A stretch of 64,000 nt of DNA from Zychaea mexicana (lineage: Eukaryota > Mucoromycota > Mucoromycetes > Mucorales > Lichtheimiaceae), in NCBI RefSeq assembly GCF_025766255.1, contig NW_026516702.1, forward strand, positions 248,001 to 312,000, in the 5' to 3' direction. The notes beneath the pieces were generated by a model, which was not told the origin of the DNA, made no database searches, and saw nothing but the letters and a program-made list of their open reading frames with translations. Below are positions 22,497 to 35,447 of this stretch, one piece after another. The stretch's first letter is position 1. Each line of letters starts with the position of its first letter. The position numbers and the translations under genes were made by a program.

Positions 22497-25400
22497 CAAC
22501 AGCGTCCGGTGTCGAAGCAACCACCGCCACCACCAAGTCCTATTCAAAACCAGCTCCGTGTGGGCGACCGTGTTGCCGTTGATTCAATGGGTATCGTCGG
22601 CACCCTTCGCTTCTTGGGCACAACGAACTTTAAAGAAGGCGTCTGGGCTGGTATCCAGCTTGATATTGTAGGCACAGGCAAAAACGACGGATCTGTGGCA
22701 GGGTAAATATACTACATTGTCGTATTGGGTGATAAAGGCAAACCGCGGGCAGACAACTGAGTTCTCTCCATTCTCTCTGTGTGTGTGCCTGTGTCCACTG
22801 AGAAAATAAGGAGTACTAATTTTTTATATTATATTATCCATGTTGTACTATATATCCTACATATATTAGAATGCGCTACTTTGCCTGTCCACCGCAAACA
22901 GGCTTGTTTGTGCAGGCATCTAAAGTGGCGTCATTGAACGACGGCATGCGATCTCCTTCGCCGCCACCCCAACGGGTTGGCTCACGAGCTGCACGCTATG
23001 TCGGCATGACTGCGTCCCAACTGACTCGATCCAAACGATCCTCGTCGAGTGCTTCGGTTCGTACTGCCGGTGTACGCCGTTCGACAGCATCTTCCGTTCA
23101 ATCTCCAACCCCGACCCGTCGTACGAGCAGTACTAATTATAATACGACCACAAAACAACATCAGCAGCTACAACAACAACAGAATCAGCAGCAGCAACAG
23201 CAGCAGCAGCAGCAAGACGGCATCCCGTCACCTGCCATGACGCCTACTAACAACAGCTTGCACGACGAGTACGAAGACGATATGCATGAAATGCTCACCG
23301 ACACGCCTGTGCCTGCCAATTTGACGTCAACCAACGAAGAGCCTGTTGACCCACACGCGCGCTTGGAGCGGATGCTGGGCGAAGCCATTTCACAAGCCCC
23401 GGACCAGGCTGTGATGCGTTTACAACAGCTCCAAGTTCGTGTTGAGGTGTTGGAAGCCGAAAACAAGTTTTTGAAGCTAGAGAATGCACAAAACAAGACG
23501 GCGGAACAAATTTTAGAACGTTCCGTGATACTCCGCAAAAGCGCTGGCGGTGGCGGCGACGACAAGGAGGGCAGTGGTGACAACAACGAATATTTCACGT
23601 TGGAGGGCCACAAGGCAATTGTTGAAGAGATCAAGCAGGACCACGAAGCCAAGCGAAAGTCGTGGGACCAAGAAAAGGTGCAGATCCAGTCCTCGATAAA
23701 GAAGCTCGAGACCAAAGTCCAAGAATTGGAAGAGGAACAGCGTGACCTGATCAAGGAACGCGATGCACTTCAGGAGCAAGTCAGTGAAGCACGCAAGGAC
23801 AGAGCTCAGATGGAACACAAGGTGCACGAGCTCGAGCAAAAAGTGGCCATGGCCGAAGCCAATGCTGCTGCTGCCCAGGCCTCTAAAGCCGTCATGACCA
23901 CGTCCAATTTCTATTCCGACGACCCTGGCGAAATGCGAGAGCGACAGATGCAAATGGAAATTGAAATGGAAGAAGTACACGAAAAGATGTCTTCGCTTAT
24001 GGAATCCATGCGCGCCAAGGATATGTTTCTGGGCACGTTGTCGGAACAAGTCGAAATGCATCGAAACATGGCCGAGGAGCGCGAGCGCGAGGTCCGTCGG
24101 ACCAAGGCCGACGGTGACCGCCATCAGCGCGAAAAGGAGCGGCTCAGAGAAGAAGTGCAGGAGCTCGAGCAAAAGTATTTGCAGCATCAGAATTGCGTCT
24201 CACAAGACGAATACGCTAAAATCAAGCGTGAGCTGAGCCAGGCCAAGGAACACTTGGCACGCGAGACGGCCAATGTCGAAGACTACCGCAAACGTATCGA
24301 GCAATTGGACCAGTCTGTCGAAGAATTGAAAAAGGCCGGCATGGAGAGTATCGAGTTGTACGAAAGCTCGGTCGAGTTACATCGTGTCGATATGGAAGCT
24401 ATCAATGCGCGACTGATGGATGAGCAGCGCAAGGTGGCATCGCTGGAATCCGAACGCGAGGAGCTCCGAAAGGCTGGTGTTGAGGCTATTGAGACCTACG
24501 AGTCCACCATGGAAGAGCTGAAGAAGGAATGGTCTAGCAAGAGCGACAAGCAGCTTCACGAAAAGGAGGAGCTCCATACGACAATCACCAAGCTCAAACA
24601 GGAGCTCGAGCAGCTCGTGAACGCGCGCGACAAGTCGGACGAGGTTGAGAAGATCAAGGATGTCTGGGACAATGAACGCAAGCGCTTGATGGAGAACGTC
24701 GAAATGAATGTCCAAGAATTGGCCAAGGAGAAGGAGCTTTTTGAAAATCTTAAGGCCGAGACTGAGAAGTTGCGCGAACAGGTCAAGCAGAGCGACAAAC
24801 TGGCCAAGGAGAACGAAAAGCTGCAGGAGCAGGCCACGCGGTTGCAGGGAGACTATGATGAGCAGCGCAATGTCAGTTCCAAGTACTTGCAAGATGTCCG
24901 CTCCGCTGTCGAAAGCCAGAAAAAGACTGAGGGCGAGTTGCGACGCTTGACCGAAGCCAAGGAAAAGACTGAGCGCGATCTTCAAACGACCCAGGACAGC
25001 CTGAACCGCGCCGAGGCAGCCTTGTCGGATCTGCGCAAGTACGGCGCTGACACAGACTCGCTTACCAAGGGACGCGAGCAGCACACCAAAGAGCTTGGCA
25101 TGTTGCGTCAAGAGATCGAGAAGCTGGAGGCGCAAAATGCTATGCTCAGCAAGCAAAAGCAGCAGGCCGAGCTGTTGCTCACGTCTGGCGGCGATAGTAA
25201 GAAGCAAGTCGAGGCGCTCCAAATGGAAAACAAGCGTCTTACTAAGGAATTCGAGACATTGAGCGAGACGCACAAGCAAGTACAAAATGAGTGCATGAAG
25301 CTCATGGACGAAGTCGAAAAGCTGCACTCAGAGCAGACGCAGCCTGCAGGATTGGATGACTGCCAGACCGATGAGGAGCGTATCACACGCTTGCAGGGCC

Positions 25401-25983
25401 AGTTGAGCGAAGCCAAGCGGCAGATTGAAGTCATGACGGTCAAGCAGAACACAGAGGTGCGCCAGCTCAAAGATAAGCATGCAGACGAGGAACGTGCACA
25501 ACAGCAGCAAGTGACGACACTGAACAAGGATATTGCCGAGCTCGAGTCGTTGATTGAATCCAAGATTTTCAAGGAAGCCGACCTCGAAGAAGCACTTGAG
25601 AAGGAACGAAAACAGACAAGTCGACTCAAGAGCGAGCTGGCAGATATGAAGCAGACATTAAAACAGCAGCAGCAACAGCAGCAGCAGCAAAACGATACGC
25701 TGAGCAAGAGCAGTAGCAGCAGTAGCAGCAATGGACCACACACAGACGACGGACCTTTCTGCGAAATCTGCGAAGTGGCGGGCCATACGATCTACACGTG
25801 CAAGGCGGTTTTGCCACCCAGCAGCAATAAGAACGCTACTGAAAGACCGGTATGCACAGCTGCTTTTGTAGATATCAGCAATGAATAGTGACAACTAACA
25901 GTGTCTACTAGTACTGCGAAAACTGTGACGAATACGGACTACATGCAACCACACATTGTCCAAACCAGAACGAGACCTTCTAA
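22173..25983 (+). CDS. tip1/BIK1: CLIP-170 family microtubule plus-end protein (CAP-Gly, coiled coil, zinc knuckles)
   Basis: Three exons, 22173-22702, 22870-25849 and 25912-25983, joining in phase to 1193 residues. Residues 1-128 are basic, Ser/Pro-rich with a polyQ run. One CAP-Gly domain covers about 129-197 (VGDRVAVDSMGIVGTLRFLG; GKNDGSVAG at 169-177; RYFACPPQTGLFV just after intron 1). After a second Ser- and Gln-rich linker, about residues 330-1120 form a long coiled coil. The end carries a CCHC zinc knuckle (FCEICEVAGHTIYTC) and, encoded by the tiny third exon, a second Cys/His cluster (YCENCDEYGLHATTHC). Known CLIP-170/Tip1/Bik1 proteins bind growing microtubule ends through CAP-Gly, dimerise by the coil and recruit dynein regulators through the zinc knuckles. 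Ignoring intron 2 would give a false stop at 25886-25888 and lose the second knuckle. Only one CAP-Gly is present, as in fungal members. Confidence 0.93.
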
Positions 25984-26436
25984 GCTGCACACCTACTACA
26001 CCAACGACGACAAGGACAGCAGCAACAGCAACAACAAACGACTCCTCTTCTCTCTTGTAAAATTTCATATTCTTTTTGTGTGATACCGGAAAAGATGGAT
26101 TTGTATGGGGATTCTCTTTTCGACCTACTTTATATATTCCCTTTCTACCACTACCACTACTACTTCTTCTTCTTCTTGTACATGTTTCCGACCCCCTCTT
26201 CTCTATAGTCCCTTCTTCTATCTCTTTTTTTTTGATACCTTTTCTTTCTATGTGTCTGTAATCCTGATATCCCATTAACCTTCCGGAGGTCATTTTTTGC
26301 GTGGAATTTGTATCAATGTAGTACAACACTTAAAGTCGTGCTACTTGCACCATTAAAAAAACAAACTTTTAGTTTCTATTTTTTGCACTTTCTTCCTTCC
26401 TTCCTTCCTTTCTTTCTTGAACCTTGATACTTCATC

Positions 26437-27445
26437 ATGTGCGATTTGTCTGATCCCAAGATTGTTCAAGCTTATACCGAAATTGAACAATATGACGACA
26501 CTAACTGGTAAATATCTTGTACCGGACAGCGCTCAGTTCATTCCCAGAAAATAACGATCATCTTGCTTTGACAACGACAATTATGAAGGCTGATTCTCGG
26601 TTACAATGATACCCGCGATGTCATTTCGCTTTACTCTAAAGGCTCTGGAGGCTTGAGGTAGGAAATACTTTATAAAAGAACGGTGCGTTTTTTGTAAAGA
26701 GAAGCGTGCATAAACATGAAAATCATGTATTTGCTTTTTAGCGAGTTTCGCCAGCATCTTTCCAATGAAGTCCTGTATGGTTTCGTACGTGTCGACGATC
26801 GTTTCATTCTGATCACCTGGGTGTCCGAACAAGTCAGGTAAATAATTAGAAGGAGAGGGGGGGGGGGGTTGCATCCTACATGTCCTTTCTGAGTACATCA
26901 TATCCTAACAAGCTGCATGTGTAATTGCAATTTTATAGTGGTGTCCGACGAGGTAACAGGATCATACACTATATCTTGCTCATGCAATAACGAGTAGCTA
27001 TTGCCAACAGCTAATATCGTTTTTCTCTCGACTCATTCTTTACAAAGCTCGAGCACTTGTACACAGTCGATCGGTGGCAGCATTATTAAAGTCGCATCAT
27101 GCGCAAGTTACAGCGTCTTCGCAAAACGACGTGAGCGACGCCAATATTCGCACTCGACTCAAGCTGAACGAAAATCAGGTACCAAACCGGTCTCGACCTC
27201 CGTCCATGTCTGAACGCAAACGATCCTCGCTTGCTGCACGTCGTAAATCGCAACAAACGCCACCCAACCCCGAACAAGTGACCGATGAGCCAGAGTCCTT
27301 TGCTGATGCTAGCGAAGAATTCCCTCCGTCCCCACAACAAGACAACTCGGAAGCTTTGCGACGTCAGCATGAAGAGCAGCTTCATAAGGAGGCCGAAAAG
27401 AAGGCCCTCGAAAAACAGCAGCAAGAGGCTCTCGAAAAGCAACAA

Positions 27446-27480
<35 letters not shown>

Positions 27481-28299
27481 GCAACAAAAAGAAGCGGAAC
27501 AGAAGGCTCTGGAAAAGCAGCAGGAAGAGGCCGCTAATAAGCAACACAAGGAACACGAACGAAAACAGTTGGAAGAAGCAGAAGCTAAAAAGAAACAACA
27601 GGTTGAGGCTGCTGCTAAGAAGCAAAAGGAATTGGAGGAAAAGAAAAAGGCCGAGGCAGAGGTCGCTGCTAAGAAGAAGGCTGCTGAAGCTGAAGCCAAG
27701 AAGAAGGCCGAGGCGGAAAAACGTCGTTTGGGAGAGCAAAAGGCTATGCAGCGACGTATGGAAGAAGCCGAGAAAAGCAAGGATGTAATGTATTTTCTCT
27801 TGCCTATTTAGACAACTTCTGTAGGTGTGAGACCTCAAGTACTGATAACTGCTTTCATTGTAGGTCATGTTGGTCGGATATGCTTCCGTTCAGCCGAACT
27901 CGAGTCCGGTGAGATTAAAGAATGCAGTGACCAAGTAGCAAATGAGCTGACTGAAAAGAGTATATTTCATGTAGTTTTGGAGACGGCGATACATCATGAT
28001 CCGCGGCAAGAACTTGATGTTTTATCGCGATGAGCTGGTAAGGCAGGTTTTCGCTTGTATATCAAGCGTTAATTGGCTAATGACCCACATTTATTTGCAA
28101 ACAGAGCCAAACGCCTGTTAGCGTGATCGACTTGAGAACCGTGACGCGCCTTAGCCCCATTGACCAGGAACGCGAGACGTTTGTACCAAACGCATTTGTT
28201 CTTGAAACCCAGAAGGAAGGTTCATACCAGCTTTTTGCAGACAACAAGCGCGAATGTACAACCATCCTCACTGCGCTACAGACTGTCATTTCGGCATAA
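26437..28299 (+). CDS. ADF-H (coactosin-like) protein with coiled coil and C-terminal PH domain
   Basis: Eight exons inferred by splice motif and phase: 26437-26507, 26589-26657, 26742-26837, 26939-26952 (only 14 nt), 27048-27784, 27864-27908, 27975-28037 and 28105-28299; the product is 429 residues. Residues 1 to about 125 match the ADF-H/coactosin fold (MCDLSDPKIVQAYTEIEQYD, WLILGYND, GSGGLSEFRQHL, FILITWVSEQV, ALVHSRSVAALL). A Lys/Glu/Ala-rich coiled coil with a polyQ run follows. The last ~110 residues resemble a PH domain (GYASVQPN, FWRRRYIMIRGKNLMFYRDE, VSVIDLRTVTRL, GSYQLFADNKREC, ILTALQTVI), which would bind phosphoinositides. Family knowledge: ADF-H proteins bind actin. Inference: an actin-to-membrane adaptor. 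Fungal Abp1 has the same front part but SH3 domains instead of PH. It is convergent with the sphingomyelinase gene. Confidence 0.8.
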
Positions 28300-28485
28300 G
28301 TTTTCCCTATTTCCTTTTTGAACGATCCTAATTTATTCCCTTCGCAACACCCTCTCACTCTATCTCCAACGTTACCATCAGCAACTACCACTACTACTAC
28401 TACTACTACACCGACACCACCGCTATGTACACCCCTTCTTCTTTTTTCTTTCTATTATTGAGTAGTATTATATATTAATAAAAGA

Positions 28486-29922
28486 CTAGATTAATTCGAT
28501 AAGGCAACTCAGGCCATAATGATCGGATATCTGCGTAAATTCAATGTCCTTCTTCTCCTCCTCGGCCAGATCCTTGTTATCAGCAACAAGGAACTTTTCA
28601 ATCGTGATATTATTCAATGCCAACGTATCCGAAAACCGGTCCGCCCAAAAAATCCGATCGAGACTCTGCACCGTCGTCACTTGATCCCAATGCGTCAACA
28701 CTGTCTCTGCAGGCTTTATATCACTTCCGCCATCCTTATCCGCAATTACATTGCCAAAGGTGACAGGATGGTATCCAAACTGCTCGTATACGGCATCCTT
28801 CATGGTATCAATGTGCCAGGAATCCTCATAGTCGCCATTGGGTAAACCTGTGCCGTTCAGAATGCTGACCATCTTGATATATGCATCTGAGCTATGCACT
28901 GCATGCGCGACCTTTTCTTGGTCATGCTTGGATGCGTCGACATTCAAGTCGCCCATAATGAGGACAGGCGAACCGTCATCCCTGGCCGTTTCCGAGATAA
29001 ACTTGTGCACGTATGCGAACTGGCTCAAGCGCATGTTGGTATCATCATCGTTTAGCTGACCTTGGCTGTCATAGGAAGCCTGTGTGTGGGTGGTATAGAC
29101 GTGCACGGACCGGCGTGGGTTCAATTCCACCAGAGCATGTAGTGCACCCTTGTAAGATAGCCAGTCGCTATGGAGACCTCGCGGAAACTCAATGACGTCG
29201 GATTTTGCAATAGGGAAGCGGGACAGCAAGAGCAAGCCGCCGTCAGCTGCCAGTTGCCAGGGGTAATGCCGTGGAGACGCAACTTGGTAATTGAAGCCCA
29301 TCTCACGCGCAGCTACAGCCAGCCTGTCAACTCGTCGGTTGGCAAACGCGAACGCCTCTTGGACAGTAATCACATCATAGTGCGGCAAGATGTGTTTGAT
29401 GATGTAGTCAAGCCGCTGCTCCTTGTAGTCTGACTTGTTGTTTTTCACTCCTGGTGGTCGCATGAATATGTTCAATGTGAGAAACCGAGCATTGGTATCT
29501 GTGGATTTATCGGGAACGGTAGGTTCAGGTAATGTGGCGGGTGAAAAGTACAATAATCCCCAAATGAAAAACGCAACGGTAAGAAGGGTCGTTATTACAA
29601 GACAGAGCGAGAGTCGGCAACAACAGCACCGCCGTCCAGTTCGTCGTGCTGTCGATGATGATGGTGATCGTTTATTTGCTTTTGAGAAAGATGATAAAGC
29701 AATTGAGGATGTGGGTATCATTTGCCGCAGTTTTGTAAGCCATCCTTTTTTGTTTGCTGCCCGCGAAGAGCCAGTGAGCAACGGCGCGTCTTGGTTGTAA
29801 ATAAACTCGCCATCTTCATCGCTCTGTCGTGTTGCAACGTCATGGTCGAGTTTGCTCATATCGTATAACAACTCTTCGTCTTCGTCCTCATAATCATAGT
29901 CGTCGTGGCGTCGTGGTGCCAT
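28486..29922 (-). CDS. Neutral sphingomyelinase-like phosphodiesterase, membrane-anchored
   Basis: Single exon, 478 residues from the ATG at 29922; the open frame extends slightly upstream but without ATG. The N-terminal 100 residues are acidic then basic and look cytosolic, followed by one membrane segment at about 103-126 (LCLVITTLLTVAFFIWGLLY) preceded by CCCC, a possible palmitoylation site. The rest is an endonuclease/exonuclease/phosphatase fold with its usual markers: RFLTLNIFMRPPG, DVITVQEAF (metal-binding Glu), YTTHTQASY, IMGDLNVDA (D-x-N), SLDRIFW and the catalytic ISDHYGLSC at the C-terminus. Enzymes of this kind hydrolyse sphingomyelin or related sphingolipids to ceramide; fungal members may prefer inositol phosphosphingolipids (Isc1-like). 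In Isc1 the membrane segments are C-terminal, so the single N-terminal anchor here differs. The gene is convergent with the ADF-H/PH gene, 186 bp apart. Confidence 0.85.
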   Translation of the reverse strand: MAPRRHDDYDYEDEDEELLYDMSKLDHDVATRQSDEDGEFIYNQDAPLLTGSSRAANKKGWLTKLRQMIPTSSIALSSFSKANKRSPSSSTARRTGRRCCCCRLSLCLVITTLLTVAFFIWGLLYFSPATLPEPTVPDKSTDTNARFLTLNIFMRPPGVKNNKSDYKEQRLDYIIKHILPHYDVITVQEAFAFANRRVDRLAVAAREMGFNYQVASPRHYPWQLAADGGLLLLSRFPIAKSDVIEFPRGLHSDWLSYKGALHALVELNPRRSVHVYTTHTQASYDSQGQLNDDDTNMRLSQFAYVHKFISETARDDGSPVLIMGDLNVDASKHDQEKVAHAVHSSDAYIKMVSILNGTGLPNGDYEDSWHIDTMKDAVYEQFGYHPVTFGNVIADKDGGSDIKPAETVLTHWDQVTTVQSLDRIFWADRFSDTLALNNITIEKFLVADNKDLAEEEKKDIEFTQISDHYGLSCLIELI

Positions 29923-30101
29923 GTTTGGAAGTTGCAAAAAAAAAGAAGGAAGAAGGAAAATAAAAGCTAGCTGGTCATCCGCTCACATGCAAAAACTTTT
30001 CTGAAGGTCGGAAACAATATTTCACCGAAGATCCAACAATTTAGCCGGTTTATTGTGTTTTTTGTTTCTGACATATTCCAATAGTAGCTTATGCTTGCTT
30101 T

Positions 30102-33400
<3,299 letters not shown>

Positions 33401-33677
33401 AATCTTTGCAGCCTGACTGTGATGTCTCGAGCATCCACTATAATATATCACTATCCTCTTTCATGTCTACATCGATGGCACGCGTGGGTCACTGCCGTCA
33501 TGACCCATTGCGGCTGGCCGCTGTTGGATCATCACCTATCAACTGCTGAGAAAGTGGTTTCAGAACAATATGTAATGATGTGTCGGATTTTGAAACAATA
33601 CCAACACAGACACATACATAGAAAATCGGCAATCCCTTCCGCTTCTTCAGCCGCTTTTTTTTTCTTTCAGTTTCTGC

Positions 33678-35336
33678 ATGGCTCTTCCCGATTCCCTTCA
33701 AAAAGTGCCTGGGGTCACTCCTGATGGTGACTCCAACCAACCCAAGGAAAATCCACCAACACATCCAAAACGAACGTATGCTCAAGCAGTTACCCAAAAA
33801 CGTCCGGAAATCAGTCGAGGTCGTCTGATAACCCAGCTTAACGAATACGTCCCTGAAGATGTAAAAATGACACTTGGCAGCATGGCAGCCGACGGTCAAC
33901 CAATCGCATCCCATTTACTTCGTCGAGGAACGGAAGAATACAGTGTTTTCTTTGATATGTCGACACGCTCAGTCAAAGAGGACGCGTTTTTCCGAGCAGC
34001 TCGAGAAACGTTTGAAAACTGGGATGAGGCCATAGGTCTCATCCACCATCGCGAAAAGAAACAAGTCCTGTATGAGATGACTTTTGCAGACGAAGACATC
34101 TGCAACCTGGCACTGGAAAAGGGCGTTACCGTCGGTGATGTTCACTTCCCGGCTGTAAGATCGCTCCCTCCGGAACACGATCTCACCAAAGTACAACTCG
34201 AAAAACTGCCTACAGGCGTCAAAATGTATGAGCTGGAGGTCTTGTTGCGCCAAACACTTACCCAATTCGGACACGTGTTGCAACTTGGATTATACCGCTC
34301 TGTAGAGGGTGGTTGGTTCCAGGGTAAAGGATACGCAGTGCTCATGAAATCTAAGAACACCACCCCAGAGTCGTACAAGCCCCTCACCCACAAGGTCGAA
34401 TTCGGTCTCGTGCAAGGCCGAGAACGGTCTTTTTACGCTACTTGGCAATCCATGGGTGATTACTGCCGATACTGTCACTCCCAAGACCACACTCTGAAAC
34501 AATGTCCAAGCCGCGTTCAACCAGAATGCTTCAACTGTGGAATGATCGGTCACTATGCGAGAGAATGCGATCATCCCCACAACGCACTCCCGCGCAAACA
34601 ACCAAAGACGACGACTGGTTCAGCATCGCCAATAAAGTCGACGACAACCAGCAAAGGTCCAAAGAAGACCAAAACCCAACAATCGCATCCACCAGCTCAA
34701 CATTTAAGTGATACACAATCTGATCATCGCTCTCATAATGTTCACTCGAAGTCAGCTTTGGACAAAACGACGATTACCATTCCAAACCCGAATTGTGAAC
34801 AAGAGCGTGAAAACCAGGCTCAGCTACACTCGAAGGTCAACGAGGCCACACCAAAGCAACAACCCAAAGGGAACTCAAAACGTCGAAGTTCCCAGCCTAA
34901 ACATGTACCCATGGTCACCGAAGAACCGCTCAGCGACAACACGGATACCTCAGACGAAGAATTCACACCCCCAACAGACGATGAATCATCATCTCAATCA
35001 TCCTCCGATGAAACTGATAAGGATGAAACAGAAGACATGATACTCTGCTCGGACGAAGTGGATGCATTGACCCAGGATGCTACCCAACCGCTTCCGTCGG
35101 CAGCAGGAGATTCGGATTCCGCCTTCACACTTGAAGAGCACCGGAACACGCCGCCTATCAGCACACCATCGGGTGCCTCGGCCTCGAAGCACAATCCCCA
35201 GCAGCAGCAAAGTGAAGACTCAAGCGACGACAACAAATTCGACGCCACTGAGTCAACGTCCCCCGACAGCGGTCCACAGCACGCCAACGACTTGATCACC
35301 GGTCACTCGTCCGCGGAGACTATGGCCTCTGATTAG
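33678..35336 (+). CDS. LINE ORF1 protein (gag-like, two CCHC zinc knuckles)
   Basis: 552 residues, ATG at 33678. Residues ~60-250 form a folded region typical of LINE ORF1 (an RRM-like nucleic-acid-binding part is likely). Two zinc knuckles follow at about 262-275 (YCRYCHSQDHTLKQC) and 284-297 (CFNCGMIGHYAREC), both C-x2-C-x4-H-x4-C. The C-terminal 250 residues are Ser/Thr/Gln/Asp-rich and probably disordered. The known role of such proteins is to coat the LINE RNA and chaperone it. It is intact and directly upstream of ORF2. Confidence 0.88.
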   Translation: MALPDSLQKVPGVTPDGDSNQPKENPPTHPKRTYAQAVTQKRPEISRGRLITQLNEYVPEDVKMTLGSMAADGQPIASHLLRRGTEEYSVFFDMSTRSVKEDAFFRAARETFENWDEAIGLIHHREKKQVLYEMTFADEDICNLALEKGVTVGDVHFPAVRSLPPEHDLTKVQLEKLPTGVKMYELEVLLRQTLTQFGHVLQLGLYRSVEGGWFQGKGYAVLMKSKNTTPESYKPLTHKVEFGLVQGRERSFYATWQSMGDYCRYCHSQDHTLKQCPSRVQPECFNCGMIGHYARECDHPHNALPRKQPKTTTGSASPIKSTTTSKGPKKTKTQQSHPPAQHLSDTQSDHRSHNVHSKSALDKTTITIPNPNCEQERENQAQLHSKVNEATPKQQPKGNSKRRSSQPKHVPMVTEEPLSDNTDTSDEEFTPPTDDESSSQSSSDETDKDETEDMILCSDEVDALTQDATQPLPSAAGDSDSAFTLEEHRNTPPISTPSGASASKHNPQQQQSEDSSDDNKFDATESTSPDSGPQHANDLITGHSSAETMASD

Positions 35337-35447
35337 ATCAACCCCTCCCTTTTATTTTTAAAAAAAAAAAAAAAAAGGAAAGCAAAGAAGTTCAGAAACA
35401 GAGAAAACACAAAAACAAACCAAAAAAAAAAAAACAAAAACAAAAAA

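Noticed and set aside
23185..27868. Long minus-strand frames opposite the CLIP-170 and ADF-H/PH genes
   Set aside because: They are leucine-, serine- or cysteine-rich mirror images of CAG/GAG-rich coiled-coil codons, with no motifs of their own.
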